Assembly: GCA_937928575.1 (NCBI GenBank)
Contig: CALFWW010000042.1
Span: forward strand, 1 to 45,740
Origin: an uncultured Saprospiraceae bacterium
GTDB lineage: Bacteria > Bacteroidota > Bacteroidia > Chitinophagales > Saprospiraceae
Direction: 5' to 3'
DNA: 45,740 nucleotides
Shown here: piece after piece, positions 9,404-18,214 of the stretch
Layout of the letters: every line of letters begins with the position of its first letter
Position numbering within the stretch: position 1 is the first letter of the stretch
Program-made: the position numbers and the translations under genes
Notes under the pieces: generated by a model
Seen by the model: the letters and a program-made list of their open reading frames with translations, nothing else
Database searches by the model: none
What the model was told of the DNA's origin: nothing

Positions 9404-9532
9404 CTTTTTGTTCATATAGCCAAACAGAACGCCACTCCATTGACCGATGTTTAATTTTCCTTTCAATATATTTTAAAAAGATTTAAACTTTCAATATAAT
9501 ATAGAATTACTTTTCTTTACCTTATAATAGTT

Positions 9533-9955
9533 ATGGAAGATCAGGTATTAGATTTCTTTGAAGATGACCCAAATGTAAAAGTGGTTGTGATCAAATCCTT
9601 TTATTGGGAATCGAAAGCTTATCTATATGCTGCTCGGTTAAAAGAGGCAGGCATTCCTAGTTTTATTTCAAATTCAAATATCAATTCAGTATTGCACATT
9701 GATGTGGGTGGCATTAAACTAAACGTACGTGCACAAGATGTCGAAGCTGCAGCTGAGATTGTAAGAAAAATGGATGAAGCTCAAAAAGATGAGGAGGAAT
9801 CTTTTCATGATGCTGACAAAGAGGAAATTGAATATGAAAAAGAAGTAGCAGGAAATCGAATAGAAGCAGTGGAGGATCGTGGATTTAGCGCTAAAGTCGT
9901 AATTGCCATCTTTGTTGTTTTGATTTTACTATATAGCATTTCTCTAGTATTTTAG
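9533..9955 (+). CDS. DUF2007 domain protein with C-terminal membrane anchor
   Basis: A 140-residue protein. Residues 17-83 fit DUF2007 (putative signal-transducing protein): VVIKSFYWESKAYLYAARL, then GIPSFISNSNI and a VGGIKLNVRAQDVEAA end. An acidic, charged linker (about 84-118) leads to one transmembrane helix at the C-terminus (VVIAIFVVLILLYSISLVF). It has no known enzymatic role. Its stop is 12 nt from the end of the convergent transferase gene. Confidence 0.8.
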   Translation: MEDQVLDFFEDDPNVKVVVIKSFYWESKAYLYAARLKEAGIPSFISNSNINSVLHIDVGGIKLNVRAQDVEAAAEIVRKMDEAQKDEEESFHDADKEEIEYEKEVAGNRIEAVEDRGFSAKVVIAIFVVLILLYSISLVF

Positions 9956-9967
9956 GATTGATAAATA

Positions 9968-10612
9968 TCAACTTTGCAATTCAATCAATTTGAAATTCGT
10001 CTTTGAATTACAACACAAACATCCTTTATAATTTTCACCAAATTTCAATTTCTGTAAATACCATGTCTGATTATCAATACTAAATTGATCTTGATAAATT
10101 TCGATGGGCAATTGATTCAGATCCGACAATGTCAGACCTAGTGCTTTAATCACACTCTCCTTTCTAGTCCAAAAATCATAAAATTTCTTTAATGGTTGAT
10201 TAGCTTGATGTATCGTCTCCCATTCTCTTTTTGTAAACCAATCTTCGAATAAAGACAAATCCACTTTATTCATGTATTCGATATCAATTCCTATTTTTAT
10301 ATTTTTTGATATCGCACAAACCACCAAGTCATTCGTATGAGAAATATTGAAAAAACAATTTTCTACAAATGGCTTCCCATTTTCATCAATCCCGATCTGC
10401 TCCAACTCATTTTCTAAACCTAATTCCTTCAACCCTTTTTCCAACAACAATCGACCCCACACAAATGCATACGCATCTTGCTCAGAACGATATCGTCTGG
10501 CTCGTTCGTGCATTGATGATGGCAATTCCCTCAATAATTTTTTGAGCGATTTTTCGCTTTTTAATTTGCTCAAATTGACACAATATATTGTTACCATTTC
10601 ATCAATTTGCAC
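9968..10612 (-). CDS. Sfp-type 4'-phosphopantetheinyl transferase (PfaE-like)
   Basis: A 214-residue transferase that would move the phosphopantetheine arm of CoA to a serine of acyl carrier proteins. Family motifs are clear: FNISHTND (88-95), GIDIEYM with Mg-binding Asp110 and Glu112, and FWTRKESVIKALG (147-159) with Trp148, Lys151, Glu152 and Lys156. It lies next to and divergent from the PUFA synthase cluster, and its size is in the Sfp/Gsp range. The expected substrates are the three ACPs of PfaA, in the role PfaE plays in Shewanella; that assignment is by context. It could also serve other carrier proteins in the genome. Confidence 0.92.
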   Translation of the reverse strand: MQIDEMVTIYCVNLSKLKSEKSLKKLLRELPSSMHERARRYRSEQDAYAFVWGRLLLEKGLKELGLENELEQIGIDENGKPFVENCFFNISHTNDLVVCAISKNIKIGIDIEYMNKVDLSLFEDWFTKREWETIHQANQPLKKFYDFWTRKESVIKALGLTLSDLNQLPIEIYQDQFSIDNQTWYLQKLKFGENYKGCLCCNSKTNFKLIELQS

Positions 10613-10672
10613 GAAAAAATAATTTATCTGAACCCATATGATGTAATGTAAAGATAGTTTTGTTACTTGTGG

Positions 10673-10680
10673 TACTTTTG
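10673..10680 (+). promoter_or_regulatory. Candidate Bacteroidota -7 promoter element for the tetR-pfa genes
   Basis: TACTTTTG matches the Bacteroidota -7 consensus TAnnTTTG and ends 41 nt before the tetR start codon. No -33 TTG is seen at the usual distance, so this is a weak call. The interval 10613-10721 must also hold the promoter of the divergent transferase gene. Confidence 0.35.
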
Positions 10681-10721
10681 AAACTAAAATATTACCATTA
10701 GGTTTAAATCACTTCTTTTCT

Positions 10722-11339
10722 ATGATTACAAGGGAAATAATAATTGAAAAGTCTATGTCACTATTTATTCAGCATGGTGTCAAAACAGTGACTATTGATC
10801 GCATTGTAAAAGAACTACACACTTCAAAACGAACCATTTACAAACACTTTGAAGATAAAACAGCATTGCTCAAAGCGTGCCTTTCTGTTTACCATACCAA
10901 AGTCAAAAAGGAAAACGAGGAGTTGATTTCACAAGCAAGAAATGCGATTGAAGCCATGGGATATATCCATCAGAAAATCGTAAGTCGCTCCCATCAAGTG
11001 AATCCGAATTTCTTCAACGACATTCTCCATTATTACCCTGGTTTATTAAATGAATCTTACCGAAATACTGGAAATTTTGCACACCAACAATTGATTGAGA
11101 TTGCCAATTGGGGAATACAGGATAAAATTTTTCCATCCGATTTGGATGTTCCCGTAGTTGGCAAAACCGTATTAGCTATGTTGAAATTGTTGAAAGATAC
11201 CCGACAATTTCCAATGGAAGAATTCAGTAAAGAAAGATTAACATTCGGTATTCTAGTACCATACTTACGTGGTCTTTGTACTTCGAAAGGAATTAAAATA
11301 TTAGAAACAGAATCCGAACTCTTTAGAGTATCCATATAG
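10722..11339 (+). CDS. TetR/AcrR family transcriptional regulator
   Basis: A 205-residue regulator with the N-terminal TetR helix-turn-helix: TIDRIVKELHTSKRTIYKHF (about residues 24-43), followed by EDKTALLKAC. The C-terminal ligand-binding part is diverse and its ligand cannot be predicted. It sits 65 nt upstream of pfaA on the same strand, so it is probably transcribed with the PUFA genes and may control them and the divergent transferase; an acyl-CoA or fatty acid ligand would be logical but is speculation. The pfaR of Shewanella is not of this family as far as I know, so the regulation may differ. Confidence 0.88.
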   Translation: MITREIIIEKSMSLFIQHGVKTVTIDRIVKELHTSKRTIYKHFEDKTALLKACLSVYHTKVKKENEELISQARNAIEAMGYIHQKIVSRSHQVNPNFFNDILHYYPGLLNESYRNTGNFAHQQLIEIANWGIQDKIFPSDLDVPVVGKTVLAMLKLLKDTRQFPMEEFSKERLTFGILVPYLRGLCTSKGIKILETESELFRVSI

Positions 11340-11404
11340 AAATCACCTACAATTGCAACCTATTGACGGGAAATCATCTGTTGCAATCAACTAAACAACT
11401 ATCA

Positions 11405-14400
11405 ATGAATTTAAACAGTTCCTTAAGGAAAACACCTATCGCAGTTATTGGTCTTTCTGCCATTTTTGCAGATGCAAAAAACGTAGAAGAATATTGGACC
11501 AACATTATTCAAGGAAAAGACTCTATCAAAGAGGTTCCTGCCAATCGGTGGTTAATAGAAGATTATTATGATCCTGATATGACCGCTCCTGACAAAACGT
11601 ATTGCAAAAGAGGTGGCTTCTTACCTGAAATAGATTTTAATCCAATGGAATTTGGTTTGCCGCCAAATATCCTAGAAGTTACAGATGCAAGTCAACTGTT
11701 AGGTTTGGTGGCGGCAAGAGACGCTTTAGAAGATGCTGGATATGGGCGAAACTCAGAAAAGTTCACCTCTTCCTTGAAAGAAAAAACAGGTGTATTATTG
11801 GGCGTTGGCGGCGGACAAAAATTAATCACGCCTTTGATTGCTCGACTTCAATACCCGATTTGGGAAAGAGCACTGCGCGCAAGCGGAATCGCTGAGGCTG
11901 ACATTCCACCTATCATTGATAAAATGAAAAAAGCTTATGTTGGTTGGAACGAAAATGCATTTCCAGGTTTACTAGGTAATGTTATTTCTGGAAGAATTAC
12001 CAATCGTTTTGATTTGGGTGGAATCAATAGTGTCGTCGATGCGGCTTGTGCTGCGTCATTGAGTGCTGTGAAGATGGCGTTGAGCGAATTGGTAGAAGGT
12101 CGTGCAGATATGATGATGACGGGTGGTGTGGATACGGACAACTCGCCTTTCATGTACATGTCGTTTAGTAAGACACCTGCTTTTTCAAAATCTGGAAATA
12201 TCAGTCCCTTTAGCGCAAAAGCAGATGGAATGTTGATCGGAGAAGGAATCGGAATGTTGGTATTGAAAAGATTGTCAGATGCTGAAAGAGATGGCGATCG
12301 CATATATAGTGTTATCACTGGCGTCGGTGCATCAAGTGATGGTCGTTTCAAATCCGTCTATGCGCCTCGTCCTTCTGGACAGGCATTGGCCATGAATCGT
12401 GCATATGAAGATGCTGGCTATGCACCGTCCACCGTAGGATTGTTGGAAGCACATGGTACAGGAACCGGTGCTGGTGACCCAACGGAATTCACTTCCATGA
12501 ATATGGTTTTCGGTGCAGACAAATCTACCACAAAACGTACTGCTCTAGGATCCGTAAAATCTCAAATCGGTCATACCAAATCTGCCGCTGGTGCAGCAGG
12601 TATGATTAAAGCAGTATTAGCGTTGCATCACAAAGTATTGCCACCAACCATCAACGTAGAACAACCAAATCCAAAATTTGATATTGACAATTCACCGATT
12701 TATATCAACACAGAAACACGACCTTGGTTTAGAGATCAACACCCTCGTCGTGCGGGTGTAAGTGCGTTTGGTTTTGGTGGCATTAATGTCCACGTAGCAA
12801 TGGAAGAATACGTTGGAAAGCAACCGCAACAATACAGATTGCACGAACCATTCAAAACTGTTTTACTCGAAGCTGACAATCCAAACATATTGTTAGATAA
12901 ATGTCAATCTATTTTGACAGCGCTTCGAAAAGATGATACTGAAAACACTTTCAATCAATTAACTCAACAAAACAAACCAACTCCAGCAACTCAAAATACA
13001 AGAGTAGGTTTTATAACAAAAGATATTGATGATTGTATTGCTTTATTAGAAATTTGTGTTCAAAACTTAAGTAAAGACAACAACGCCTGGTCACATCCAA
13101 AAGGCATTTATTTTCGTCCAAATGGAATTGATGCCAGTCAAAAAGTAGTGGCATTATTTTCGGGTCAAGGTTCTCAATATGTTGGAATGGGGAAGGAAAT
13201 TCTCAATGCTTTTCCTGATGTTAGAACAACTTTTGATATCACCGATACCCTTTTCAAAGCTAACAATGAGCCGTCCTTATCTAAAACAATTTTTCCAATT
13301 CCTGTTTTTTCGGAAGCAGCAAAAAAGCAACAGCAACAGCAATTAACTGCTACTCAAAATGCACAACCAGCGATTGGGACTTTCAGTATGGGTTGCTATC
13401 AAGTGCTGAAAAAAGCAGGTTTTAATCCAGATTTTACAGCGGGACATAGTTTTGGAGAATTGACTGCATTGTGGGCAGCTGGTACTTATGATGATGCTAC
13501 TTTTTTAAAGCTGGCAAAAAAACGTGGTGATGCGATGGCCAGTCAAAATCCGTCAGCAGATGCAGGTACCATGTTAGCAGTAAAGGGAGAATTGGCAAAA
13601 ATTGAGGAAGCAATTGCTGGTTTACAAGATATCAGAATTGCCAATATCAATTCAAAAAATCAGGTGGTGCTAGGTGGGAGTACACCAGCGATTTCATCTG
13701 CTGAAAACCATTTAAAAAATCAAGGATTTAAAGTGGTCCCACTACCGGTTTCTGCTGCTTTCCATACTGAATTTGTGAAGCATGCACAAGTCCCTTTTGC
13801 GAATTTTGTTCAGACTCAAAATTTCAATTCACCAAGCATTCCAGTTTACTCCAACACTACTGGACAACCCTATCCTCAGGATGTAAATCAATTAAAAAAT
13901 GTTTTACAAAACCAAATTCTGAACCCTGTATACTTCAGTAACCAAATTGAAAATATTCACTCTGCTGGGGGGCGTGTTTTTGTAGAATTCGGTCCAAAAG
14001 GTGTCTTGACAAATTTGGTCAAAAATATTTTAAAAGGAAAAGATTTTCATGCGATCGCAGTCAATCCTAGTCATAAAAAAGATAGTGACTTGCAATTTCG
14101 CCAAGCCGTTTTGGAGCTACAAATTTTAGGACTTCCGATTGCTAATATTGATCCTTACAAAAGAGTACAACCAGAATTGCCTGCACCAACCAAGCTAAAT
14201 GTCAAATTGAGTGGCAATAATTACATATCAACAGGTACCCAAAAAGCATACGACGATGTGATGAATGATGGCTTCAAAATTTCAGGAGGAAAAGTTCAAG
14301 TTATTGAAAAAATTATTGAAGTCGAAAAACCAGGTTTAAATAACAATTCAAATTTCACTAACATTCTAAACGAGGAAGAAGAAATGAATAAAGAAACATT

Positions 14401-15664
14401 ACAGCTTTTGAAATCAACATTAGAATCTTTCAAAGCTAATCAAATCAAGTCGCTGGAAATTTTTGAAAAATTCATGAGCGCTCAGGATCAACAATCCAAT
14501 CAATTACTACAATTGCTAACTAGTCAAATAGATAATGCCAACGGTGGTTCAACGACAAGTGCACCAAAACAAAACGGCATCAATCAAATACATCAAACTA
14601 TCCCTACTCCTACTTTTGGAAACGCTAATGGAAATGGACACACCAATGGTCAAAACGGAATGCGTAATTCATTTACAACTCCAGTGGTAACTGCGCCTCC
14701 TGTTACACAACCAGCTGCAACACCAAGCACATCAGGTGTAGATACTTCGAATCTGGAAAAAATCCTTTTAGAAGTTGTTAGTGAAAAAACAGGATATCCA
14801 GCTGAAATGTTAGAATTGAATATGGATATGGAAGCAGATCTCGGAATTGACTCTATCAAACGAGTAGAAATATTTGGTGCATTGACCAAGCAATATCCTG
14901 AAATGTCCGGTATCAATCCAAATGAACTTACGGAATTGAGAACGCTAGGCGAAATCGTTGCGCATGTAGCTCCGAAAAGCGGTGCAATATCCAACAATAC
15001 AGCTACATCTGTAAGTGCTCCACCAGTGACAACTGCGCCTCCTGTTAGACAACCAGCAGCGACACCAAGCACATCAGGTGTAGATACTTCGAATTTGGAA
15101 AAAATACTTTTAGAAGTCGTTAGTGAAAAAACAGGATATCCTGCGGAAATGTTGGAATTAAATATGGACATGGAAGCAGACCTTGGAATTGATTCAATCA
15201 AACGGGTAGAAATTTTCGGTGCATTGACCAAACAATATCCCGAAATGTCTGGCATCAATCCGAATGAATTAACGGAACTGAGAACGCTAGGTGAAATCGT
15301 GGCGCATGTAGCTCCGAAAAGTGGTGCAATATCCAACAATGCAACTACAACTGTCAATGCACCTAAAGTAGCAACTGCTCCAACTACACAAACCGCTCCT
15401 GCCCCATCCAACAACAATGGGACTATCAGCAATTCAAATCTGGAAAAAATACTTTTAGAAGTCGTGAGCGAAAAAACAGGATATCCTGCGGAAATGTTGG
15501 AATTGAATATGGACATGGAAGCGGACCTTGGAATTGACTCAATTAAACGGGTAGAAATTTTCGGTGCATTGACCAAACAATATCCTGAAATGTCTGGTAT
15601 CAATCCAAATGAGTTAACCGAGCTAAGAACGCTTGGCGAAATCGTTGCCTATGTGGGAAAGTAA
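11405..15664 (+). CDS. pfaA: PUFA synthase PfaA, first frame: KS-AT-ACP-ACP-ACP
   Basis: The 0-frame product has 1419 residues from the ATG at 11405; an in-frame TTG at 11363 is less likely because the KS domain begins right after the ATG (TPIAVIGLSAIF). Domains in order: ketosynthase (about 8-460; active Cys215 in DAACAASL, His motifs EAHGTGTG and IGHTKSAAG); malonyl/acyltransferase (about 590-880; FSGQGSQYVGMG, Ser682 in GHSFGE); a coiled, Gln-rich linker (about 990-1100); then three nearly identical ACPs with phosphopantetheine serines Ser1150, Ser1264 and Ser1379 in LGIDSIKRVEI. The frame stops with TAA at 15662, directly after G_GGA_AAG, where a -1 frameshift would add the KR-DH part (see separate entries). 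Most PfaA proteins carry KR in the same frame, so the break is unusual. It would condense malonyl units in de novo PUFA synthesis. Confidence 0.93.
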   Translation: MNLNSSLRKTPIAVIGLSAIFADAKNVEEYWTNIIQGKDSIKEVPANRWLIEDYYDPDMTAPDKTYCKRGGFLPEIDFNPMEFGLPPNILEVTDASQLLGLVAARDALEDAGYGRNSEKFTSSLKEKTGVLLGVGGGQKLITPLIARLQYPIWERALRASGIAEADIPPIIDKMKKAYVGWNENAFPGLLGNVISGRITNRFDLGGINSVVDAACAASLSAVKMALSELVEGRADMMMTGGVDTDNSPFMYMSFSKTPAFSKSGNISPFSAKADGMLIGEGIGMLVLKRLSDAERDGDRIYSVITGVGASSDGRFKSVYAPRPSGQALAMNRAYEDAGYAPSTVGLLEAHGTGTGAGDPTEFTSMNMVFGADKSTTKRTALGSVKSQIGHTKSAAGAAGMIKAVLALHHKVLPPTINVEQPNPKFDIDNSPIYINTETRPWFRDQHPRRAGVSAFGFGGINVHVAMEEYVGKQPQQYRLHEPFKTVLLEADNPNILLDKCQSILTALRKDDTENTFNQLTQQNKPTPATQNTRVGFITKDIDDCIALLEICVQNLSKDNNAWSHPKGIYFRPNGIDASQKVVALFSGQGSQYVGMGKEILNAFPDVRTTFDITDTLFKANNEPSLSKTIFPIPVFSEAAKKQQQQQLTATQNAQPAIGTFSMGCYQVLKKAGFNPDFTAGHSFGELTALWAAGTYDDATFLKLAKKRGDAMASQNPSADAGTMLAVKGELAKIEEAIAGLQDIRIANINSKNQVVLGGSTPAISSAENHLKNQGFKVVPLPVSAAFHTEFVKHAQVPFANFVQTQNFNSPSIPVYSNTTGQPYPQDVNQLKNVLQNQILNPVYFSNQIENIHSAGGRVFVEFGPKGVLTNLVKNILKGKDFHAIAVNPSHKKDSDLQFRQAVLELQILGLPIANIDPYKRVQPELPAPTKLNVKLSGNNYISTGTQKAYDDVMNDGFKISGGKVQVIEKIIEVEKPGLNNNSNFTNILNEEEEMNKETLQLLKSTLESFKANQIKSLEIFEKFMSAQDQQSNQLLQLLTSQIDNANGGSTTSAPKQNGINQIHQTIPTPTFGNANGNGHTNGQNGMRNSFTTPVVTAPPVTQPAATPSTSGVDTSNLEKILLEVVSEKTGYPAEMLELNMDMEADLGIDSIKRVEIFGALTKQYPEMSGINPNELTELRTLGEIVAHVAPKSGAISNNTATSVSAPPVTTAPPVRQPAATPSTSGVDTSNLEKILLEVVSEKTGYPAEMLELNMDMEADLGIDSIKRVEIFGALTKQYPEMSGINPNELTELRTLGEIVAHVAPKSGAISNNATTTVNAPKVATAPTTQTAPAPSNNNGTISNSNLEKILLEVVSEKTGYPAEMLELNMDMEADLGIDSIKRVEIFGALTKQYPEMSGINPNELTELRTLGEIVAYVGK
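14741..15661 (+). repeat. Three tandem ACP repeats in pfaA
   Basis: Three copies of an ACP-coding unit with periods of 342 and 345 bp (Ser codons at 14852, 15194 and 15539). The protein cores are identical over roughly 75 residues (SNLEKILLEVVSEKTGYP and onward), while linkers rich in Ala, Pro and Thr vary. The DNA differs mainly at third codon positions, so copies are homogenised but not brand new. The 3' end of copy 3 departs from the others: AHVAPKSG is replaced by AYVGK and the slippery stop context. Confidence 0.92.
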
Positions 15665-15697
15665 ACCCGGAAGGACCCCAACTGCAAAGTTCTTCCG
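15655..15697 (+). promoter_or_regulatory. Predicted programmed -1 ribosomal frameshift signal (slippery heptamer plus hairpin)
   Basis: Heptamer GGGAAAG at 15655-15661 is in phase as G_GGA_AAG (Gly-Lys), so it fits X_XXY_YYZ; both tRNAs can re-pair one base back on GGG and AAA. TAA follows at once (15662-15664). After a 6-nt spacer, CGGAAGGAC (15668-15676) pairs with GTTCTTCCG (15689-15697): 9 bp including one G-U, with a 12-nt loop. The only window for a productive -1 shift is from 15613 (after a -1-frame TGA at 15610) to 15661, and this is its only slippery heptamer. After the shift, reading continues GTA AAC CCG into the KR-DH frame. The layout is direct from sequence; the function is inferred. 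Confidence 0.75.
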
Positions 15698-18174
15698 CAC
15701 CTTCGATTCCAAAGAAAGATGAGATTAAAACAGGCTTATTTCATGGAGTTGAACGCAGTGAAATTGGATTAAAATTTTTACCAAGGCCTGATTTTTTAGA
15801 ATATAATTTACCTCATGGTTATTGCACTTTGGTGACCAATGACGGATCTTCATTGACCAATACTTTTGTCCAACTAATGGCAAATCGAGGTAATCAAGTG
15901 GTGGTCCTAAATTTGCCTAATCTACCAAATCCGATTTTACAAAATGGAATCAACTTGTTAGAAAATAGTGATAATGCCATTCAAAATGCGGTTCAACAAA
16001 TTGAAACCAATTATGGAAAAGTAGGTAGCTTTATTCATTTACATCCTCATTTTGAATTTGTAAAACCTAATTTCACACAACACTTTGCACAAGAAAAACC
16101 AATAATAAAAACTGTTTTCTTACTGGCCAAACATTTGCAAAAATCACTCAATGAATTAGGAAGTCAACAGCGTGCGAATTTCTTGACGATTTCGAGAATG
16201 GATGGACAATTGGGACAAGGAAAAAGAGGGAATACTTCATTGCTTGCGGGAGGATTAACGGGATTGGTCAAATGTCTGAATTTGGAATGGTCTACTGTTT
16301 TTTGTAGAGCACTAGACATTCAACCTGAGTTATCCGCCAATGAAATCTCCAATCAAATTTTTGCAGAACTGCATGACCCAGATGTGCAAACGGTTGAAGT
16401 TGGATTTTCTGAGGAAGGGAGAAAAACAACAGTAGCAACACCTGTCAAAGTAGTTGAAAATAACAACATACAAACAACTGTTACTTCCTCATCTGTATTT
16501 TTGGTAAGTGGCGGCGGCAGAGGGGTCACCGCAACTTGTGTCATTGAAATGGCCAAATCTTTTCAGTGTAAATTCATTCTATTAGGTCGTTCTGATTTTG
16601 ATTTTGAAGTGCCAGCATATGCGATCAATGAATCAGAAGAAGGTGTTTTAAAACGATTGATCATGACCGACTTAAAGGAGAAAGGAGAAAAACCTAGTCT
16701 TCCATTGGTCAAAAAAATCTTCAAAAATATCGTTGCAAAAAAAGAAATTGAGGCAACTATAAATGCAATTGAAAAACACAATGGTCAAGCGATTTATGTA
16801 AAAGGTGACGTAACCAACTTCAGTAGTTTTCAAGAAGATATAAAAAAAGCAACTGCAACATTTGGTGACATCACCGGCATCATTCATGGTGCAGGAAGAC
16901 TAGCAGATAAATACATACAGGATAAAACAGAAGCTGACTTTAACAATGTACTTTCAGTAAAACTAGATGGGATGTTGAGTCTATTTCAATCTTGTAATAT
17001 TCACAAGTTGGAACACTTAATTCTATTTTCTTCTGTTGCTGGATTTTATGGAAATGTTGGGCAAACTGATTATGCAATTGCCAATGAAATCTTAAGCAAA
17101 GCGGCTCACCTATTCAAAACCAATCATCCAAACACGCAGGTCTCTGCCATCAATTGGGGAGCATGGGATAGCGGTATGGTGAGTGGAGAATTGAAAGCCA
17201 AATTTGAAGCAGCAGGCATTACGCTTGTCAATAGTGAAGGTGGAGCAGCCATGATGGTCAATGAATTGAATATCGCTTATGCCAATCAACCTCAAGTGAT
17301 TATTGGTGGTACTTTACCAGCAGCTGTCAGTGATTTAAAAACAATACGTACCCATCGCATTCACCGTCAATTGAAAGAGCAGGATAATCCATTTTTAGCG
17401 GATCATGTCATTCAAGGAAATGCAGTTTTACCGATTGTCAATTCAGTTGGATGGATGGTGCATTCTTGTGAAAGTTTATATCCTGATTTTAGGTTTTTTC
17501 AAATTTCCGATACCAAACTATTCAAAGGAATTGTATTCGATGGTAATGAAAAAGAAGCGTATATTTTAGAGGCAAAAGAAGTCGAAAAAAATGATGAAAA
17601 AATTGTTTTCGAAACGACGATTCTGAGTGAAGGAGTAAAACTACCTACTTATCATTACAAGGCCAAAATCACTTTAATTCATAAAAACACTGAATTAGTT
17701 GCTCCAAAATTCAAACCTCAATTGAGTGGATCTTATGTTGCATCAAATGGATCAGATTTATATCAAGATGGGACTTTATTCCATGGTAAATATTTTCAAG
17801 GAATTCAACAAGTACTAGATTGCAATGCGCAACAATTGGTATTATCCTGTAATGCTTCAACAGTACCTTTACATGCACAAGGACAATTTCAAATTGACTC
17901 AATCAATACCTTCTTTGCAGACATCCAATATCAAGGAATGCTAGTTTGGGTCGCCAAGCAAAAACAAGGTGCGAAGAGCTTGCCACTTCATACCAAACAA
18001 GCAACACTATATCGAAAAATGCCTTTTGACAAAACACTTTTTGTTCACATGGAAATTGCTGATGCAACAGATTTCCAAATGGTGGCCAACTGTACCGTCT
18101 ATGATACCGAAGGAAATGTGTATGTAAAAACAGAAGGTGCCGCTGTGACGATTTCCAGAGACATGACCTGGTAA
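15661..18174 (+). CDS. pfaA: PUFA synthase PfaA, second frame: KR-DH (made by -1 frameshift)
   Basis: An 837-codon extension in the -1 frame relative to the KS-AT-ACP part; joined at 15661 the full protein has 2256 residues. Conserved PfaA sequence starts well before any start codon (VERSEIGLKFLPRPDFLEY, about 15748-15804); the only starts are a TTG at 15829, a GTG at 15832 and an ATG at 15877, all inside the domain. Ketoreductase: Rossmann motif SGGGRGVT (near residue 1703 of the fusion) and catalytic SSVAG with Tyr1890 in GQTDYAIANE. C-terminal PKS-type dehydratase/hotdog domain: His2001 in ADHVIQGNAVLP. It reduces beta-keto groups and takes part in dehydration. pfaC begins 40 nt after its stop. 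Separate translation from TTG, or a sequencing error, are the alternatives to frameshifting. Confidence 0.88.
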   Translation, partial: VNPEGPQLQSSSAPSIPKKDEIKTGLFHGVERSEIGLKFLPRPDFLEYNLPHGYCTLVTNDGSSLTNTFVQLMANRGNQVVVLNLPNLPNPILQNGINLLENSDNAIQNAVQQIETNYGKVGSFIHLHPHFEFVKPNFTQHFAQEKPIIKTVFLLAKHLQKSLNELGSQQRANFLTISRMDGQLGQGKRGNTSLLAGGLTGLVKCLNLEWSTVFCRALDIQPELSANEISNQIFAELHDPDVQTVEVGFSEEGRKTTVATPVKVVENNNIQTTVTSSSVFLVSGGGRGVTATCVIEMAKSFQCKFILLGRSDFDFEVPAYAINESEEGVLKRLIMTDLKEKGEKPSLPLVKKIFKNIVAKKEIEATINAIEKHNGQAIYVKGDVTNFSSFQEDIKKATATFGDITGIIHGAGRLADKYIQDKTEADFNNVLSVKLDGMLSLFQSCNIHKLEHLILFSSVAGFYGNVGQTDYAIANEILSKAAHLFKTNHPNTQVSAINWGAWDSGMVSGELKAKFEAAGITLVNSEGGAAMMVNELNIAYANQPQVIIGGTLPAAVSDLKTIRTHRIHRQLKEQDNPFLADHVIQGNAVLPIVNSVGWMVHSCESLYPDFRFFQISDTKLFKGIVFDGNEKEAYILEAKEVEKNDEKIVFETTILSEGVKLPTYHYKAKITLIHKNTELVAPKFKPQLSGSYVASNGSDLYQDGTLFHGKYFQGIQQVLDCNAQQLVLSCNASTVPLHAQGQFQIDSINTFFADIQYQGMLVWVAKQKQGAKSLPLHTKQATLYRKMPFDKTLFVHMEIADATDFQMVANCTVYDTEGNVYVKTEGAAVTISRDMTW

Positions 18175-18214
18175 CAATACAAACTAAACGCTAAAAGAAA
18201 ACTTAGAAGAATTG

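Noticed and set aside
14650..15603. Long antisense ORF of 317 codons across the ACP repeats
   Set aside because: It mirrors the three ACP copies in another frame; it is a by-product of codon use in repeated coding DNA and has no recognisable protein features.
15747..15751. Possible pseudoknot pairing of AGTTG with the hairpin loop (CAACT at 15679-15683)
   Set aside because: Only five base pairs and about 50 nt from the stem, so likely chance.
15829..18174. KR-DH frame as an independent gene starting with TTG at 15829
   Set aside because: Conserved PfaA sequence is encoded upstream of this codon in the same open frame, and no ATG occurs before 15877. The slippery stop and hairpin explain the split better; independent initiation remains a fallback.
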